A stretch of 60,698 nucleotides of DNA from an uncultured Christensenella sp. (lineage in GTDB: Bacteria > Bacillota > Clostridia > Christensenellales > Borkfalkiaceae), in NCBI GenBank assembly GCA_910583855.1, contig CAJTYL010000011.1, positions 1 to 60,698 of the forward strand, written 5' to 3'. Both the position numbers and the translations under genes were made by a program. Of this stretch, positions 47,039 to 55,141 are shown piece by piece. Every line of letters begins with the position of its first letter. The stretch's first letter is position 1. The notes beneath the pieces were generated by a model. That model had not been told where the DNA came from. It did not search any database and saw only the letters and a program-made list of their open reading frames with translations.

Positions 47039-48251
47039 TCCGTTGACAGACCCTTACTTAATACTTACCAAGGTGTACAGGGAAGGAAAGTTTTTAAAGC
47101 AGTCCATTGCGGAAACGTCTATAGAGCCCTTAAACAAACCGCGCACGGTGAAAATATGCTACGGCGTACTTGAAAAAGACGGTTATTTGGACTATATATT
47201 GGGGGCAAATGTAATAAAGCAGCCCCAAAGCGCGATAAAAATCATCTTAAAAATTGCGCTCTATATGCTGGAGTTTCTCTCCAAGCACGATTATATGGTC
47301 GTGGACTATGCGGTAGAGCTTACCAAAAAGCTCGGAAAGGAAGGAGCTTCCGGTTTCGTCAACGCCTTTTTAAGAACCTATAAAATTCCGCCCTTGCCCG
47401 AAAAGACGGACGAAAGACTGGCGATAGAGTGCAGTGCGCCGACGTGGCTCGTTAAAAAACTCAGGCGCAGTTACAAAGCGGAAGCCGCCCAAATTCTTAC
47501 AGCGCCCAGCCTCGGGCTGTGCGTGCGGTTTGAACGCGGCGCCGAAAGGTATTTCGGCAAGCCTTGCGTTGCAACGCCGTTTGAAGATACGTTCATCTTT
47601 AGTAATTTCGTGCGCGACGACGGCTTTTTTGCCGGCGATTACACCTTTCAGTCGGTGGGCTCCGTTGCAATCTGCAATGCTATTCCCGCTTGCGACAGAC
47701 TTTTAGACGCTTGCGCTGCCCCCGGCGGCAAGTCCGTGCTACTTGCAAAAAAGTGCAAAACGGTAGTTTCTGCCGAGCTGCATCCCCACCGCGTGGAACT
47801 GATTAAAGCCTACGCCCAAAGAATGGGCGCGGCTAACGTAACGCCCGTTCAGGCGGACGGTACCGCGTTCTATCCCGAATTTGAGGGCGCGTTCGATACG
47901 GTGCTTTGCGACGTGCCGTGTTCGGGCACGGGTGTTATCAACGAAAATCCCGATATCAAGCTTTTCCGCAAAGAAAGCGATATATTCAGTTTAACCGAAA
48001 CACAGCTTGCAATTTTGGGAAATTGCTCCCGCTACGTAAAAAGCGGCGGATTTCTTTTCTATTCGACTTGCTCGGTTTTGCCCGAAGAAAACGACAGCGT
48101 AGTCTGTGATTTTTTAAGATTGCACCCCGAATATGCCTTAATTAAGCCAAATTCACCCCTTGAACACAGGGAAACGAAATACGGTTTGCAGTTCTTGCCG
48201 CAAATCTCACTCGGCGCAGGATTTTATTTAACATCTTTTAAAAAGGAATAA
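47031..48251 (+). CDS. rsmB: 16S rRNA m5C967 methyltransferase RsmB
   Basis: 406 aa. N-terminal NusB-like RNA-binding domain, then SAM-dependent methyltransferase: LLDACAAPGGKSVLLA, CDVPCSGTGVINENPDIK with the catalytic Cys, and FYSTCSVLPEEN with the second Cys. TTG start inside the end of fmt, after AGGGG. Confidence 0.95.
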   Translation: MTNPLTDPYLILTKVYREGKFLKQSIAETSIEPLNKPRTVKICYGVLEKDGYLDYILGANVIKQPQSAIKIILKIALYMLEFLSKHDYMVVDYAVELTKKLGKEGASGFVNAFLRTYKIPPLPEKTDERLAIECSAPTWLVKKLRRSYKAEAAQILTAPSLGLCVRFERGAERYFGKPCVATPFEDTFIFSNFVRDDGFFAGDYTFQSVGSVAICNAIPACDRLLDACAAPGGKSVLLAKKCKTVVSAELHPHRVELIKAYAQRMGAANVTPVQADGTAFYPEFEGAFDTVLCDVPCSGTGVINENPDIKLFRKESDIFSLTETQLAILGNCSRYVKSGGFLFYSTCSVLPEENDSVVCDFLRLHPEYALIKPNSPLEHRETKYGLQFLPQISLGAGFYLTSFKKE

Positions 48252-48253
48252 CC

Positions 48254-49225
48254 ATGAACAAACGCAAGCGTTATATAAAAAGTTGTGAAGTGTCCGAAAT
48301 TATCAATGTCAATCTCGGCGGATACGAACAAAAAATTTTAGTAGAGGGCAAATCGAAAAATCTGCCCGTCGTCGTATGCTTGCATGGCGGACCGGGTTCG
48401 CCCGTTCCTTTTTCCGTAGGATGCCGCGGGCTATTCCCGGAATGGACGAGTGAAGCTATAATGGTATTTTGGGACCAACTCGGTTGCGGTATCAATAATC
48501 ATAAAATAGACGATAGCTTTCATATTTCAAGCTTTGTTGATATGACTTGCGACCTTATTGTGGCAATCAAAGAAAGATTTCCGCAAAACAAACTTTTTCT
48601 TTTCGGTTTAAGCTGGGGCAGTATTCTTGCCCTCGAAAGCGCGTTGCGCGTTCCGGAAAAACTTGACGGCGCGTTCGTTTACGGTCAATTTATAAAGAAT
48701 AACTTTTTCAGTGAAGAAGTTTTATCTGCATTTTCAGCAGCTCCCGCCAAAGTCCGTTTGAGGATTGAAGAAATCGTCAAGACCGGCGGCGACTGCGAAT
48801 ATAAAGTTTTGGATAACAATTTGAAAACTTTATATAAAAATATGAACAAATATACGGGCGCGTATTTCAATAAAGACGCCAAACCCATAAAAATCGGTAA
48901 GATTGTTATGGGGCTGATAACTAGTCCGGACTATTCTTTTAAAGATTTCAAAGCTGTCGTAAAAAACGGTTATCAGGGTAACCAAAGTCTTTGGCGCGAG
49001 CTTCTAAATATAAATCTTGCGGATAGTTTAAAAGAAGTGCAAGTTCCGTATCTGATGTTTCAGGGCGATACGGACATCGTCACCTCCACAAGCTCGGTGG
49101 TAAAGGCTGCTGAGGTATGCGGCAACGCAAAAGTAACCGTGAAAATGTTGAAGAATTCCGGTCATATGCCGTCGGATAAGGCTATGGAAGAGACGTTTAG
49201 CGCACTTTGCGAATTTATAAAATGA
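48254..49225 (+). CDS. Alpha/beta hydrolase, proline iminopeptidase-like
   Basis: 323 aa hydrolase. VVCLHGGPGSPVPFSVG is the HGGPG oxyanion signature of the S33 proline iminopeptidase group; WDQLGCGIN fits its DQRGxGxS motif; nucleophile in FLFGLSWGSILALE; Asp in FQGDTDIVT; His in KNSGHMPS. It lies between rsmB and rlmN, which are neighbours in Bacillus, and has a lower GC content than either, so it may be an insertion. Two-base gap to rsmB and stop/start overlap with rlmN show it is translated in the operon. Confidence 0.85.
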   Translation: MNKRKRYIKSCEVSEIINVNLGGYEQKILVEGKSKNLPVVVCLHGGPGSPVPFSVGCRGLFPEWTSEAIMVFWDQLGCGINNHKIDDSFHISSFVDMTCDLIVAIKERFPQNKLFLFGLSWGSILALESALRVPEKLDGAFVYGQFIKNNFFSEEVLSAFSAAPAKVRLRIEEIVKTGGDCEYKVLDNNLKTLYKNMNKYTGAYFNKDAKPIKIGKIVMGLITSPDYSFKDFKAVVKNGYQGNQSLWRELLNINLADSLKEVQVPYLMFQGDTDIVTSTSSVVKAAEVCGNAKVTVKMLKNSGHMPSDKAMEETFSALCEFIK

Positions 49226-50256
49226 AAAAGATTTTACAGGATTTAAGCTTTTCGGAGCTTGAAAACTTGATATCTGCTTTCGGCGAAAAGCCATTCCGTG
49301 CAAAACAGCTTTACACGGGACTTATGCGTGGCAAAAAAATTTCTCAGATAAACGTACCCGCGGAGCTTCGCGCCCGTCTTTTGGAAGAATACGAAGACGA
49401 GCCTGTTAAAATAATCAAAACTTTGACGTCCGCGGACGGCACGGAAAAGTATCTTTTCGCCTTGTCGGACGGCAACGTGATAGAGGGCGTACTTATGAAG
49501 TATAAGTACGGCAACACACAGTGCGTATCAACGCAGGTCGGCTGCCGTATGGGCTGCAAGTTCTGCGCAAGCACGCTCGGCGGACTCGCGCGTAATCTGT
49601 CGTCAGGTGAAATTTTGTCCCAAATTCTCGTCGTAAACGCCCTGCACGGCGGCAGTTTGGAAAAGCGTTCGGTAACCAACGCAGTGCTTATGGGCAGCGG
49701 CGAACCTTTGGACAATTACTACAACGTTATATCGTTTTTGAAGAACGTTTCCGCGCCGTCTGGCATAGGCATTTCGGCAAGAAATATTTCCCTTTCGACC
49801 TGCGGAATAGTGCCTTCGATTTACGCTCTTGCCGACGAGCAAATCCCCGTTAACTTGACCATATCCCTGCACCAAACCACCGACGAGGGTCGCGCAAGGA
49901 CTATGCCGATAGCTAAAAAATACACTATAGCGGAGATACTTAAAGCTTGCGAATACTATTTTGATAAAACGGGCAGAAGGTATATATTCGAGTACTCTCT
50001 TATAAGCGGCGAAAACTGCGACGGGCAACACGCGGAAGAACTTATAAAGCTTTTGAAGGGTAAGCCATGCCACGTCAACCTTATTCGTTTGAACGAGGTT
50101 AAGGAAAGGGATTTAAAGACCGTAACCGAAAAGGAAGCCTATCGGTTTTTGGGACTTTTGGAAAAGGGCGGGCTTTCGGCGACGCTGCGCCGTCAGATAG
50201 GCGTGGATATAGGCGGGGCTTGCGGTCAACTTCGCGCAAGTTATCTAAATAAGTAA
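49222..50256 (+). CDS. rlmN: Dual rRNA/tRNA methyltransferase RlmN
   Basis: Radical SAM enzyme that methylates A2503 of 23S rRNA and A37 of some tRNAs, 344 aa. Radical SAM motif CRMGCKFCAS; second half LSTCGIVPSIYAL, SLHQTTDEGRARTMPI; catalytic C-terminal Cys in IGVDIGGACGQLR. ATG overlaps the upstream TGA. The stop codon is part of a family A arm. Confidence 0.97.
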   Translation: MKKILQDLSFSELENLISAFGEKPFRAKQLYTGLMRGKKISQINVPAELRARLLEEYEDEPVKIIKTLTSADGTEKYLFALSDGNVIEGVLMKYKYGNTQCVSTQVGCRMGCKFCASTLGGLARNLSSGEILSQILVVNALHGGSLEKRSVTNAVLMGSGEPLDNYYNVISFLKNVSAPSGIGISARNISLSTCGIVPSIYALADEQIPVNLTISLHQTTDEGRARTMPIAKKYTIAEILKACEYYFDKTGRRYIFEYSLISGENCDGQHAEELIKLLKGKPCHVNLIRLNEVKERDLKTVTEKEAYRFLGLLEKGGLSATLRRQIGVDIGGACGQLRASYLNK

Positions 50257-50372
50257 CTGCGAATACGCTGCGCAATACTTTGTCAAGCGTCGCTCAGCCT
50301 CAGTCGCGTACGACCAAGTACGCTCGTTTCGTCTTCGCTCGCTTTCCTCGTCTTGCTTGCGTCTGCGCAGTT
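50255..50372 (+). repeat. Family A structured repeat, copy A8
   Basis: Terminal arms AACTGCG (50255-50261) and CGCAGTT (50366-50372) pair perfectly and differ from other copies on both sides. Apical hairpin GCGTAC-GACCAA-GTACGC (50306-50323). Ends in the shared CTTGCTTGCG segment. Confidence 0.75.
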
Positions 50373-50407
50373 GAAACATGTTAAACTTATATTTATAAGG
50401 AGCGAAA

Positions 50408-51073
50408 ATGCAAATTAAAATTGCGCCGTCTATACTTTCGGCGAACTTCTCGGAAATGGGCGAAGCCATAAAAAAAATGGAACGAAGCGGCGCGGATATG
50501 ATTCACTGCGACGTAATGGACGGTAGCTTTGTCGAACCGATAACCTTCGGCGGACAGATGATTAAAAATATCCGTCCCTTAACCAAACTCCCGTTAGACG
50601 CGCATTTGATGGTTGAGCACCCCCAAACGCAGATAAAATTTTTTGCCGAAGCGGGCGCGGATATAATCACCGTGCACTATAAAGCGTGCGAAAAAATTTC
50701 CGATAACTATCTGGAAGAAACCTTGCGTCTTATCAAATCCTACGGTGTCAAGTGCGGCGCGGCGGTTAACCCCGACGTGCCCGTGGAGAAAATCTTTCCC
50801 GTTTTCCCGCTGTGCGATATGGTGCTTTTAATGTCCGTCTACCCCGGTTACGGCGGGCAGAAGTTTATTCCCGAAGTTCTTGAAAAGGTGAAAAAAGCCC
50901 GCGGATACGCGAATAAAATCGGAAGACCCGATATGGATATCGAAATTGACGGGGGGGTTACCGCAGAAAATGCAAAGATTATAAGGGAAGCTGGCGCAAA
51001 TGTGCTGGTTGCAGGTTACGCGATATTTAAGGCGCCTGACGCCGCAACGGCAATTTTAAATTTAAAAGGTTAA
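50408..51073 (+). CDS. rpe: Ribulose-phosphate 3-epimerase
   Basis: Pentose phosphate enzyme, TIM barrel, 221 aa. IAPSILSANFSEMGEAI, MIHCDVMDGSFVEPITFGG, LDAHLMVEHP, LMSVYPGYGGQKFIPE and DGGVTAENAK. AAGGAG before the ATG. The prpC-prkC-rsgA genes that usually precede rpe, and thiN which follows it, are absent. Confidence 0.97.
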   Translation: MQIKIAPSILSANFSEMGEAIKKMERSGADMIHCDVMDGSFVEPITFGGQMIKNIRPLTKLPLDAHLMVEHPQTQIKFFAEAGADIITVHYKACEKISDNYLEETLRLIKSYGVKCGAAVNPDVPVEKIFPVFPLCDMVLLMSVYPGYGGQKFIPEVLEKVKKARGYANKIGRPDMDIEIDGGVTAENAKIIREAGANVLVAGYAIFKAPDAATAILNLKG

Positions 51074-51131
51074 TTCACCTTTATCCTTTCGCATAGCATA
51101 TAATATAGCAACTGCGTTCAAGGAGGGGGAT

Positions 51132-51200
51132 ATGACCGTAATTTGCGTAAAACCGCCTAAGGTTATAAGAAAAATTTTAAGGCTTTTTATTAAAAAATGA
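51132..51200 (+). CDS. spoVM: SpoVM-like sporulation peptide (22 aa)
   Basis: MTVICVKPPKVIRKILRLFI plus two Lys: a short amphipathic, basic helix with a Pro break after residue 8, like SpoVM (26 aa in Bacillus), which sits on the curved forespore membrane and recruits SpoIVA for coat assembly. Very strong site, AAGGAGGGGG, before the ATG. Location between rpe and rpmB-yloU-yloV is exactly where spoVM lies in Bacillus. Its stop overlaps the ATG of the dipeptidase by four bases. Confidence 0.8.
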   Translation: MTVICVKPPKVIRKILRLFIKK

Positions 51201-52138
51201 TTTACGTCGATATGCATGCCGACTCGCTTACGGTCTGTTCGGACAGCGGTCTCGGTTTTGAAGAATACGAAGGGCAAATAAGCTTTCAAAAACTTAAAAA
51301 AAGTAGTTGTGCGGCGCAATGCTTCGCTATCTTTACCGACGGCGATAACGCCGCTTTTAACTTTGAAAAATACATTGAATTTTACAAACGTAATATGCTG
51401 AAATTAAAGCATATTGCCGTACCAATCGAAAAATTTGCCGATATTTTAAAGTGTAAAGAAGAGGGTAAAGTCGGCTGTATTTTAACCATTGAAAACCTCG
51501 GCTTTATCGGTTCGGATTTGAAGCGCATAAACAGTCTTAAACAAGTCGGAGTGAAGATGGCGTCCCTCGTCTGGAATAATAAAAACCTTTTTGCAAGCCC
51601 TAATCTCGTATTTGAAAACGGCGTTCCCCGGTTTGAAACGAGGGTTGACGAAGGGCTTTCAGCCCTCGGCAGGGAGGCTGTTGAACGACTTGATTGCAAC
51701 AATATTATTATTGATATTTCCCATTTATCCGACGGCGGCGCACTCGATATTTTAAGCGGCAGAAAAATTCCCGTCGTCGCCAGCCACTCGAATGCTCAAA
51801 GCGTTCTTAACGTCTGCCGCAACCTATCGGATAAACTCATAAAAAAAATCGCCGACTGCGGCGGCGTTATCGGTATAAATTTTTGTAAGGACTTTTTAGG
51901 CGAGCCCGCCTTCGAATACGCGTTGAAGCATATCCGCCGTATCGTAAAAATAGGCGGAGAGGACGTTATTGCCTTGGGTTCGGATTTTGACGGTATTCCC
52001 GTCAATCCGGAAATTCCCGACTGCACATTCGTACCCGCGCTGTTTGACTATCTTTTAGAAAACGGGTTGCCGTACGAAACCGTTGAAAAGCTTGCATATA
52101 AAAACTTTTTGAGGGTTTTCAAAGAGGTTTGCGGTTAA
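51197..52138 (+). CDS. M19 membrane-type dipeptidase
   Basis: Zinc dipeptidase of the renal dipeptidase family, 313 aa, TIM-barrel fold. HAD in VDMHADSLTV (metal ligands), GCILTIENLGFIGSDL (bridging Glu), DISHLSDGGALDIL, VVASHSNAQSV and ALGSDFDGIP. No signal peptide, so cytoplasmic. The ATG overlaps the spoVM stop and lacks its own strong site, so translation depends on spoVM. A dipeptidase here is unusual in the family order. Confidence 0.9.
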   Translation: MIYVDMHADSLTVCSDSGLGFEEYEGQISFQKLKKSSCAAQCFAIFTDGDNAAFNFEKYIEFYKRNMLKLKHIAVPIEKFADILKCKEEGKVGCILTIENLGFIGSDLKRINSLKQVGVKMASLVWNNKNLFASPNLVFENGVPRFETRVDEGLSALGREAVERLDCNNIIIDISHLSDGGALDILSGRKIPVVASHSNAQSVLNVCRNLSDKLIKKIADCGGVIGINFCKDFLGEPAFEYALKHIRRIVKIGGEDVIALGSDFDGIPVNPEIPDCTFVPALFDYLLENGLPYETVEKLAYKNFLRVFKEVCG

Positions 52139-52149
52139 ACACAAAATAA

Positions 52150-52182
52150 AAACGGGCTAAACTTCCAACGTTTAGCCCGTTT
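52150..52182. terminator. Bidirectional terminator
   Basis: AAACGGGCTAAA / TTTAGCCCGTTT with a 9-base loop, between the dipeptidase and minus-strand rpmB. Confidence 0.85.
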
Positions 52183-52218
52183 CGTTTATTAATTTAGTAC
52201 GGTAAAAGCATATACTAT

Positions 52219-52401
52219 TTACGCCCTTTCAACGGTTTTAAGGCATCTCGTGCAAACGTAGCCCGTAACTACCTTGCCGCCGCTCACGTAAGAAACCTTC
52301 TGAACGTTAGCCTTGAACGTTCTTCTCGTTCTTCTTTTAGAGTGACTTACGTTGTTTCCCGTCGTCTGACCTTTTCCGCAGACTGTGCATACTCTCGACA
52401 T
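52219..52401 (-). CDS. rpmB: 50S ribosomal protein L28
   Basis: L28, 60 aa, zinc-type with two CxxC pairs (CTVCGKG at residue 5 and CTRCLK near 51). GNNVSHSKRRTRRTFKANVQ is diagnostic. Opposite in direction to the neighbouring yloU, as in Bacillus. GGAGGTG before the ATG. Confidence 0.96.
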   Translation of the reverse strand: MSRVCTVCGKGQTTGNNVSHSKRRTRRTFKANVQKVSYVSGGKVVTGYVCTRCLKTVERA

Positions 52402-52723
52402 ATCTACACCTCCAAGCGCGCCCGCGTTTTGCGGTAAATTTGCGCCTCGTTTTCAAATATAAGTTTAAAAATAAAGCCGTTTTTCAAAATCGGCTAGATA
52501 AATATATCACGCAATTTAAAAAAAATCAATCAAAAACGCGTTATAAGTTTTATTTTTTTGTTTATTTTGCAAAATAATTTTAAAACCTTTTCTTATTTTT
52601 TGCCGTTGCAACCTATTAACTTGGTAATTATTTACTATAAATACTTGCAAATCGCGTTCAAATGATTTAAAATAATAAAAGGCAAAAGCGCATTTTTGCG
52701 CGTAAAACCTTTTGGAGAAAGAA

Positions 52724-53074
52724 ATGTCTGTAAGCACAAGCAACGTATTCGGTAAAATTTCAATATCCGATTCAGCCATCGCAAAGGTGGCTAAAAACGC
52801 TGCGCTCGAATGCTACGGCATCGTCGACACGAGCTCGCGTAAGCTTACCGACTCTCTTTCGGAGCTGTTAAAGAAGCAGCCCGACGGCAGGGGTATAAAA
52901 GTAGTAACCTCGGGCGACAGGATTTTTATCGACGTAAACGTAATTATTAAATACGGCGTCTCTATAAACGCCGTTGCAGAGTCTCTGAAAGAGGGAGTAA
53001 AATACAAAGTTGAAAAGTTTACGGGTATGATAGTCGATACTGTAAACGTCAACGTTATAGGCGTTAAATTATAA
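52724..53074 (+). CDS. yloU: Asp23/Gls24 family protein YloU
   Basis: 116 aa, Asp23/Gls24 (DUF322) domain: GKISISDSAIAKVAKNAALECYGI, ISINAVAESLKEGVKY and VDTVNVNVIGVKL. Linked to envelope homeostasis in Firmicutes. I start at the ATG at 52724, six bases after GGAG; a TTG at 52712 is also in frame. Next gene yloV/fakA is its usual partner. Confidence 0.92.
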   Translation: MSVSTSNVFGKISISDSAIAKVAKNAALECYGIVDTSSRKLTDSLSELLKKQPDGRGIKVVTSGDRIFIDVNVIIKYGVSINAVAESLKEGVKYKVEKFTGMIVDTVNVNVIGVKL

Positions 53075-53149
53075 TAATCCGCACGAATTATAATCGTGTG
53101 GATTTCTGTTGTTTTAAATTAAGAAAAAATTTGAATGGTGTATTGATTT

Positions 53150-54805
53150 ATGGCAAAAACGGTAAACAGCACCGAATTCCGTAAAATGGTGGCTTTCGGT
53201 GCCAGAAATCTTGAAATAAACAGGGCGGAAATCGACGCGAGAAACGTCTTCCCGGTTCCCGACGGCGACACGGGCACTAACATGTCGCTTACTTTGCAGT
53301 CCGCAGTCAAGGAGATGAACGCTTGCTCTTCAAACCGTTTCCAAGAGATTTGCGACTCGGTCTCCAAGGGTGCGCTTCGCGGCGCGCGCGGCAATTCCGG
53401 CGTTATTTCTTCGCAAATTTTCCGCGGGATTTGTTCGGTGGTGCGCGAAACCAAAGACGCATTTGATACCAAAACATTTGCAAAAGCTATGGAAGCCGGT
53501 TCAAAAGTGGCTTACAGCGCGGTTTCTATTCCCAAAGAGGGTACTATTCTGACGGTCGTCCGTCTAATGGCGGAAAGCGCCCCTAAACTTGCAAGCAAGC
53601 ACAAGGACTTTATACCTTTTTTAACCGCGCTTATAGAAGTGGGCGACGAAGCATTGGCTAAGACGCCCGAGCTTATGCCCGTTTTGAAAAAAGCGGGGGT
53701 AGTCGATTCGGGCGGTATGGGGCTTATGACCATAATGCGCGGCTTTTTATGCGCTCTCTCGGGCGACGACGCCGCGCTTAGCGAACTTCCCGGCGACTAC
53801 GTTGAAGGCGGCAAGTCCGACGAGGACGTTTTCGGCGATAACTCCGATATAGTCAACCTTGACCTGGGCGATATAGAATTTGCGTACTGTACCGAGTTTT
53901 TCGTAATAAACCTAAAGCAGATGACAACTCTTGCGGACATCGACAGGCTTAAAGAAAAGCTTATGAACATCGGCGACAGCGTCATCTGTATCGGCGATTT
54001 AGAGCTTATTAAAGTCCACGTCCATACCAACACTCCCGGCATTGCGCTCACTTACGCGCTTGAACTCGGCGAGCTGGACAGAATAAAGATAGAAAATATG
54101 CTTGAAGAGAACCGCGCTCTGAAAGCTAAGCTCGAGTCCGAGAAGAAGGAGATGGGCATGCTTTCAATCTGTGCCGGCAAGGGGCTTGAAGAGATTTTCA
54201 AGGATTTGATGTGCGACAGAGTAATAGAGGGCGGGCAAACCATGAACCCTTCCGCACAGGACATTGCGGACGCGGTGCAGAAGATTAACGCTTCAAACGT
54301 GTTCGTTTTCCCCAACAACTCAAACGTAATTTTGGCGGCTGAACAGGCAAAAGGGCTTGTTACCAACCGCACAATCCACGTAATTCCCACAAAGAACGTT
54401 CCGCAGGGCTTTGCGGCTGCGCTTGCGTTCAACCCCGAAGCCTCTGTTCCCGAAAACAAGACCAATATGACACACGCCATAGACAACGTTGCTTCCGGTC
54501 AGGTGACTTACGCCGTGCGCGAGACGACGATGAACGGCTTTAAATTAAAAGAAGGCGACATTATCGGGCTTGACAACAAGCGTATTCTTGCCAAAAGCGA
54601 CAACGTGGTTGACGCCACCGTAAAGCTTGTTAAATCGTTAAAGAACGACGAGCACGGTATGATTACCCTTTATTACGGCGAAGGCGTAAAAGAAGAAGAC
54701 GCCGAAGAGCTTGCGGGCAAGCTTGCAGAGCAGTACCCCGATTGCGACGTGGATTATCATTTTGGCGGGCAGCCCGTATACTACTACATGGTCTCCTTAG
54801 AGTAA
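53150..54805 (+). CDS. yloV: YloV/FakA-family DhaL-DegV kinase
   Basis: 551 aa fatty acid kinase A-type protein. N-terminal DhaL ATP-binding domain (RNVFPVPDGDTGTNMSLTL, GARGNSGVISSQIFRG), a middle domain (DLGDIEFAYCTEFFVIN, VHVHTNTPGIAL) and a C-terminal EDD-like domain (VFVFPNNSNVILAAEQA). FakA phosphorylates fatty acids bound by FakB (DegV) proteins for phospholipid synthesis. Weak ribosome site. A family A repeat starts at the stop. Confidence 0.93.
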   Translation: MAKTVNSTEFRKMVAFGARNLEINRAEIDARNVFPVPDGDTGTNMSLTLQSAVKEMNACSSNRFQEICDSVSKGALRGARGNSGVISSQIFRGICSVVRETKDAFDTKTFAKAMEAGSKVAYSAVSIPKEGTILTVVRLMAESAPKLASKHKDFIPFLTALIEVGDEALAKTPELMPVLKKAGVVDSGGMGLMTIMRGFLCALSGDDAALSELPGDYVEGGKSDEDVFGDNSDIVNLDLGDIEFAYCTEFFVINLKQMTTLADIDRLKEKLMNIGDSVICIGDLELIKVHVHTNTPGIALTYALELGELDRIKIENMLEENRALKAKLESEKKEMGMLSICAGKGLEEIFKDLMCDRVIEGGQTMNPSAQDIADAVQKINASNVFVFPNNSNVILAAEQAKGLVTNRTIHVIPTKNVPQGFAAALAFNPEASVPENKTNMTHAIDNVASGQVTYAVRETTMNGFKLKEGDIIGLDNKRILAKSDNVVDATVKLVKSLKNDEHGMITLYYGEGVKEEDAEELAGKLAEQYPDCDVDYHFGGQPVYYYMVSLE

Positions 54806-54926
54806 AAACGCATATAAGCTACGCGATACTGTGTCAAGTTCCGCTTTTTATCGGGTTGCGTACGCCCAAGTATGCTCCACTCAAAAATGCTCGTTTTCCT
54901 TGAATCGCTTGCTTCTCAGTGTTTTT
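54804..54926 (+). repeat. Family A structured repeat, copy A9
   Basis: AAAAACGC (54804-54811) and GTGTTTTT (54919-54926) pair with one G-U. Middle stem TTTTT/AAAAA. Apical GCGTAC-GCCCAA-GTATGC (54858-54875). Confidence 0.75.
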
Positions 54927-54974
54927 ATCCATTTCTCCTGATTGCCGTTCCGCGCGGTGGCTTAGCCTGAAGAT

Positions 54975-55060
54975 TTGTTCCGCTCATTGTCGTTCTGAAT
55001 ACAGTGAAGAATCTCTTCAATAATGGGCGCAGAGCAAAGCGAAGAATCTCTAATTTAACC
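54975..55060. repeat. Family C dispersed repeat
   Basis: CATTGTCGTTCTGAATACAG-TGAAGAATCTC then GCAAAGCGAAGAATCTC, as at 21717-21795. Confidence 0.6.
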
Positions 55061-55098
55061 TTACACCCCCACATATGCCTTAAATAACGATAATTCGG

Positions 55099-55122
55099 AA
55101 GGGAAGACGACCGTCTTCCCTT
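55099..55122. terminator. Hairpin terminator upstream of recG
   Basis: AAGGGAAGAC-GACC-GTCTTCCCTT then TAACT; separates yloV transcription from recG. Confidence 0.65.
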
Positions 55123-55141
55123 TAACTAAATAATAAATATT

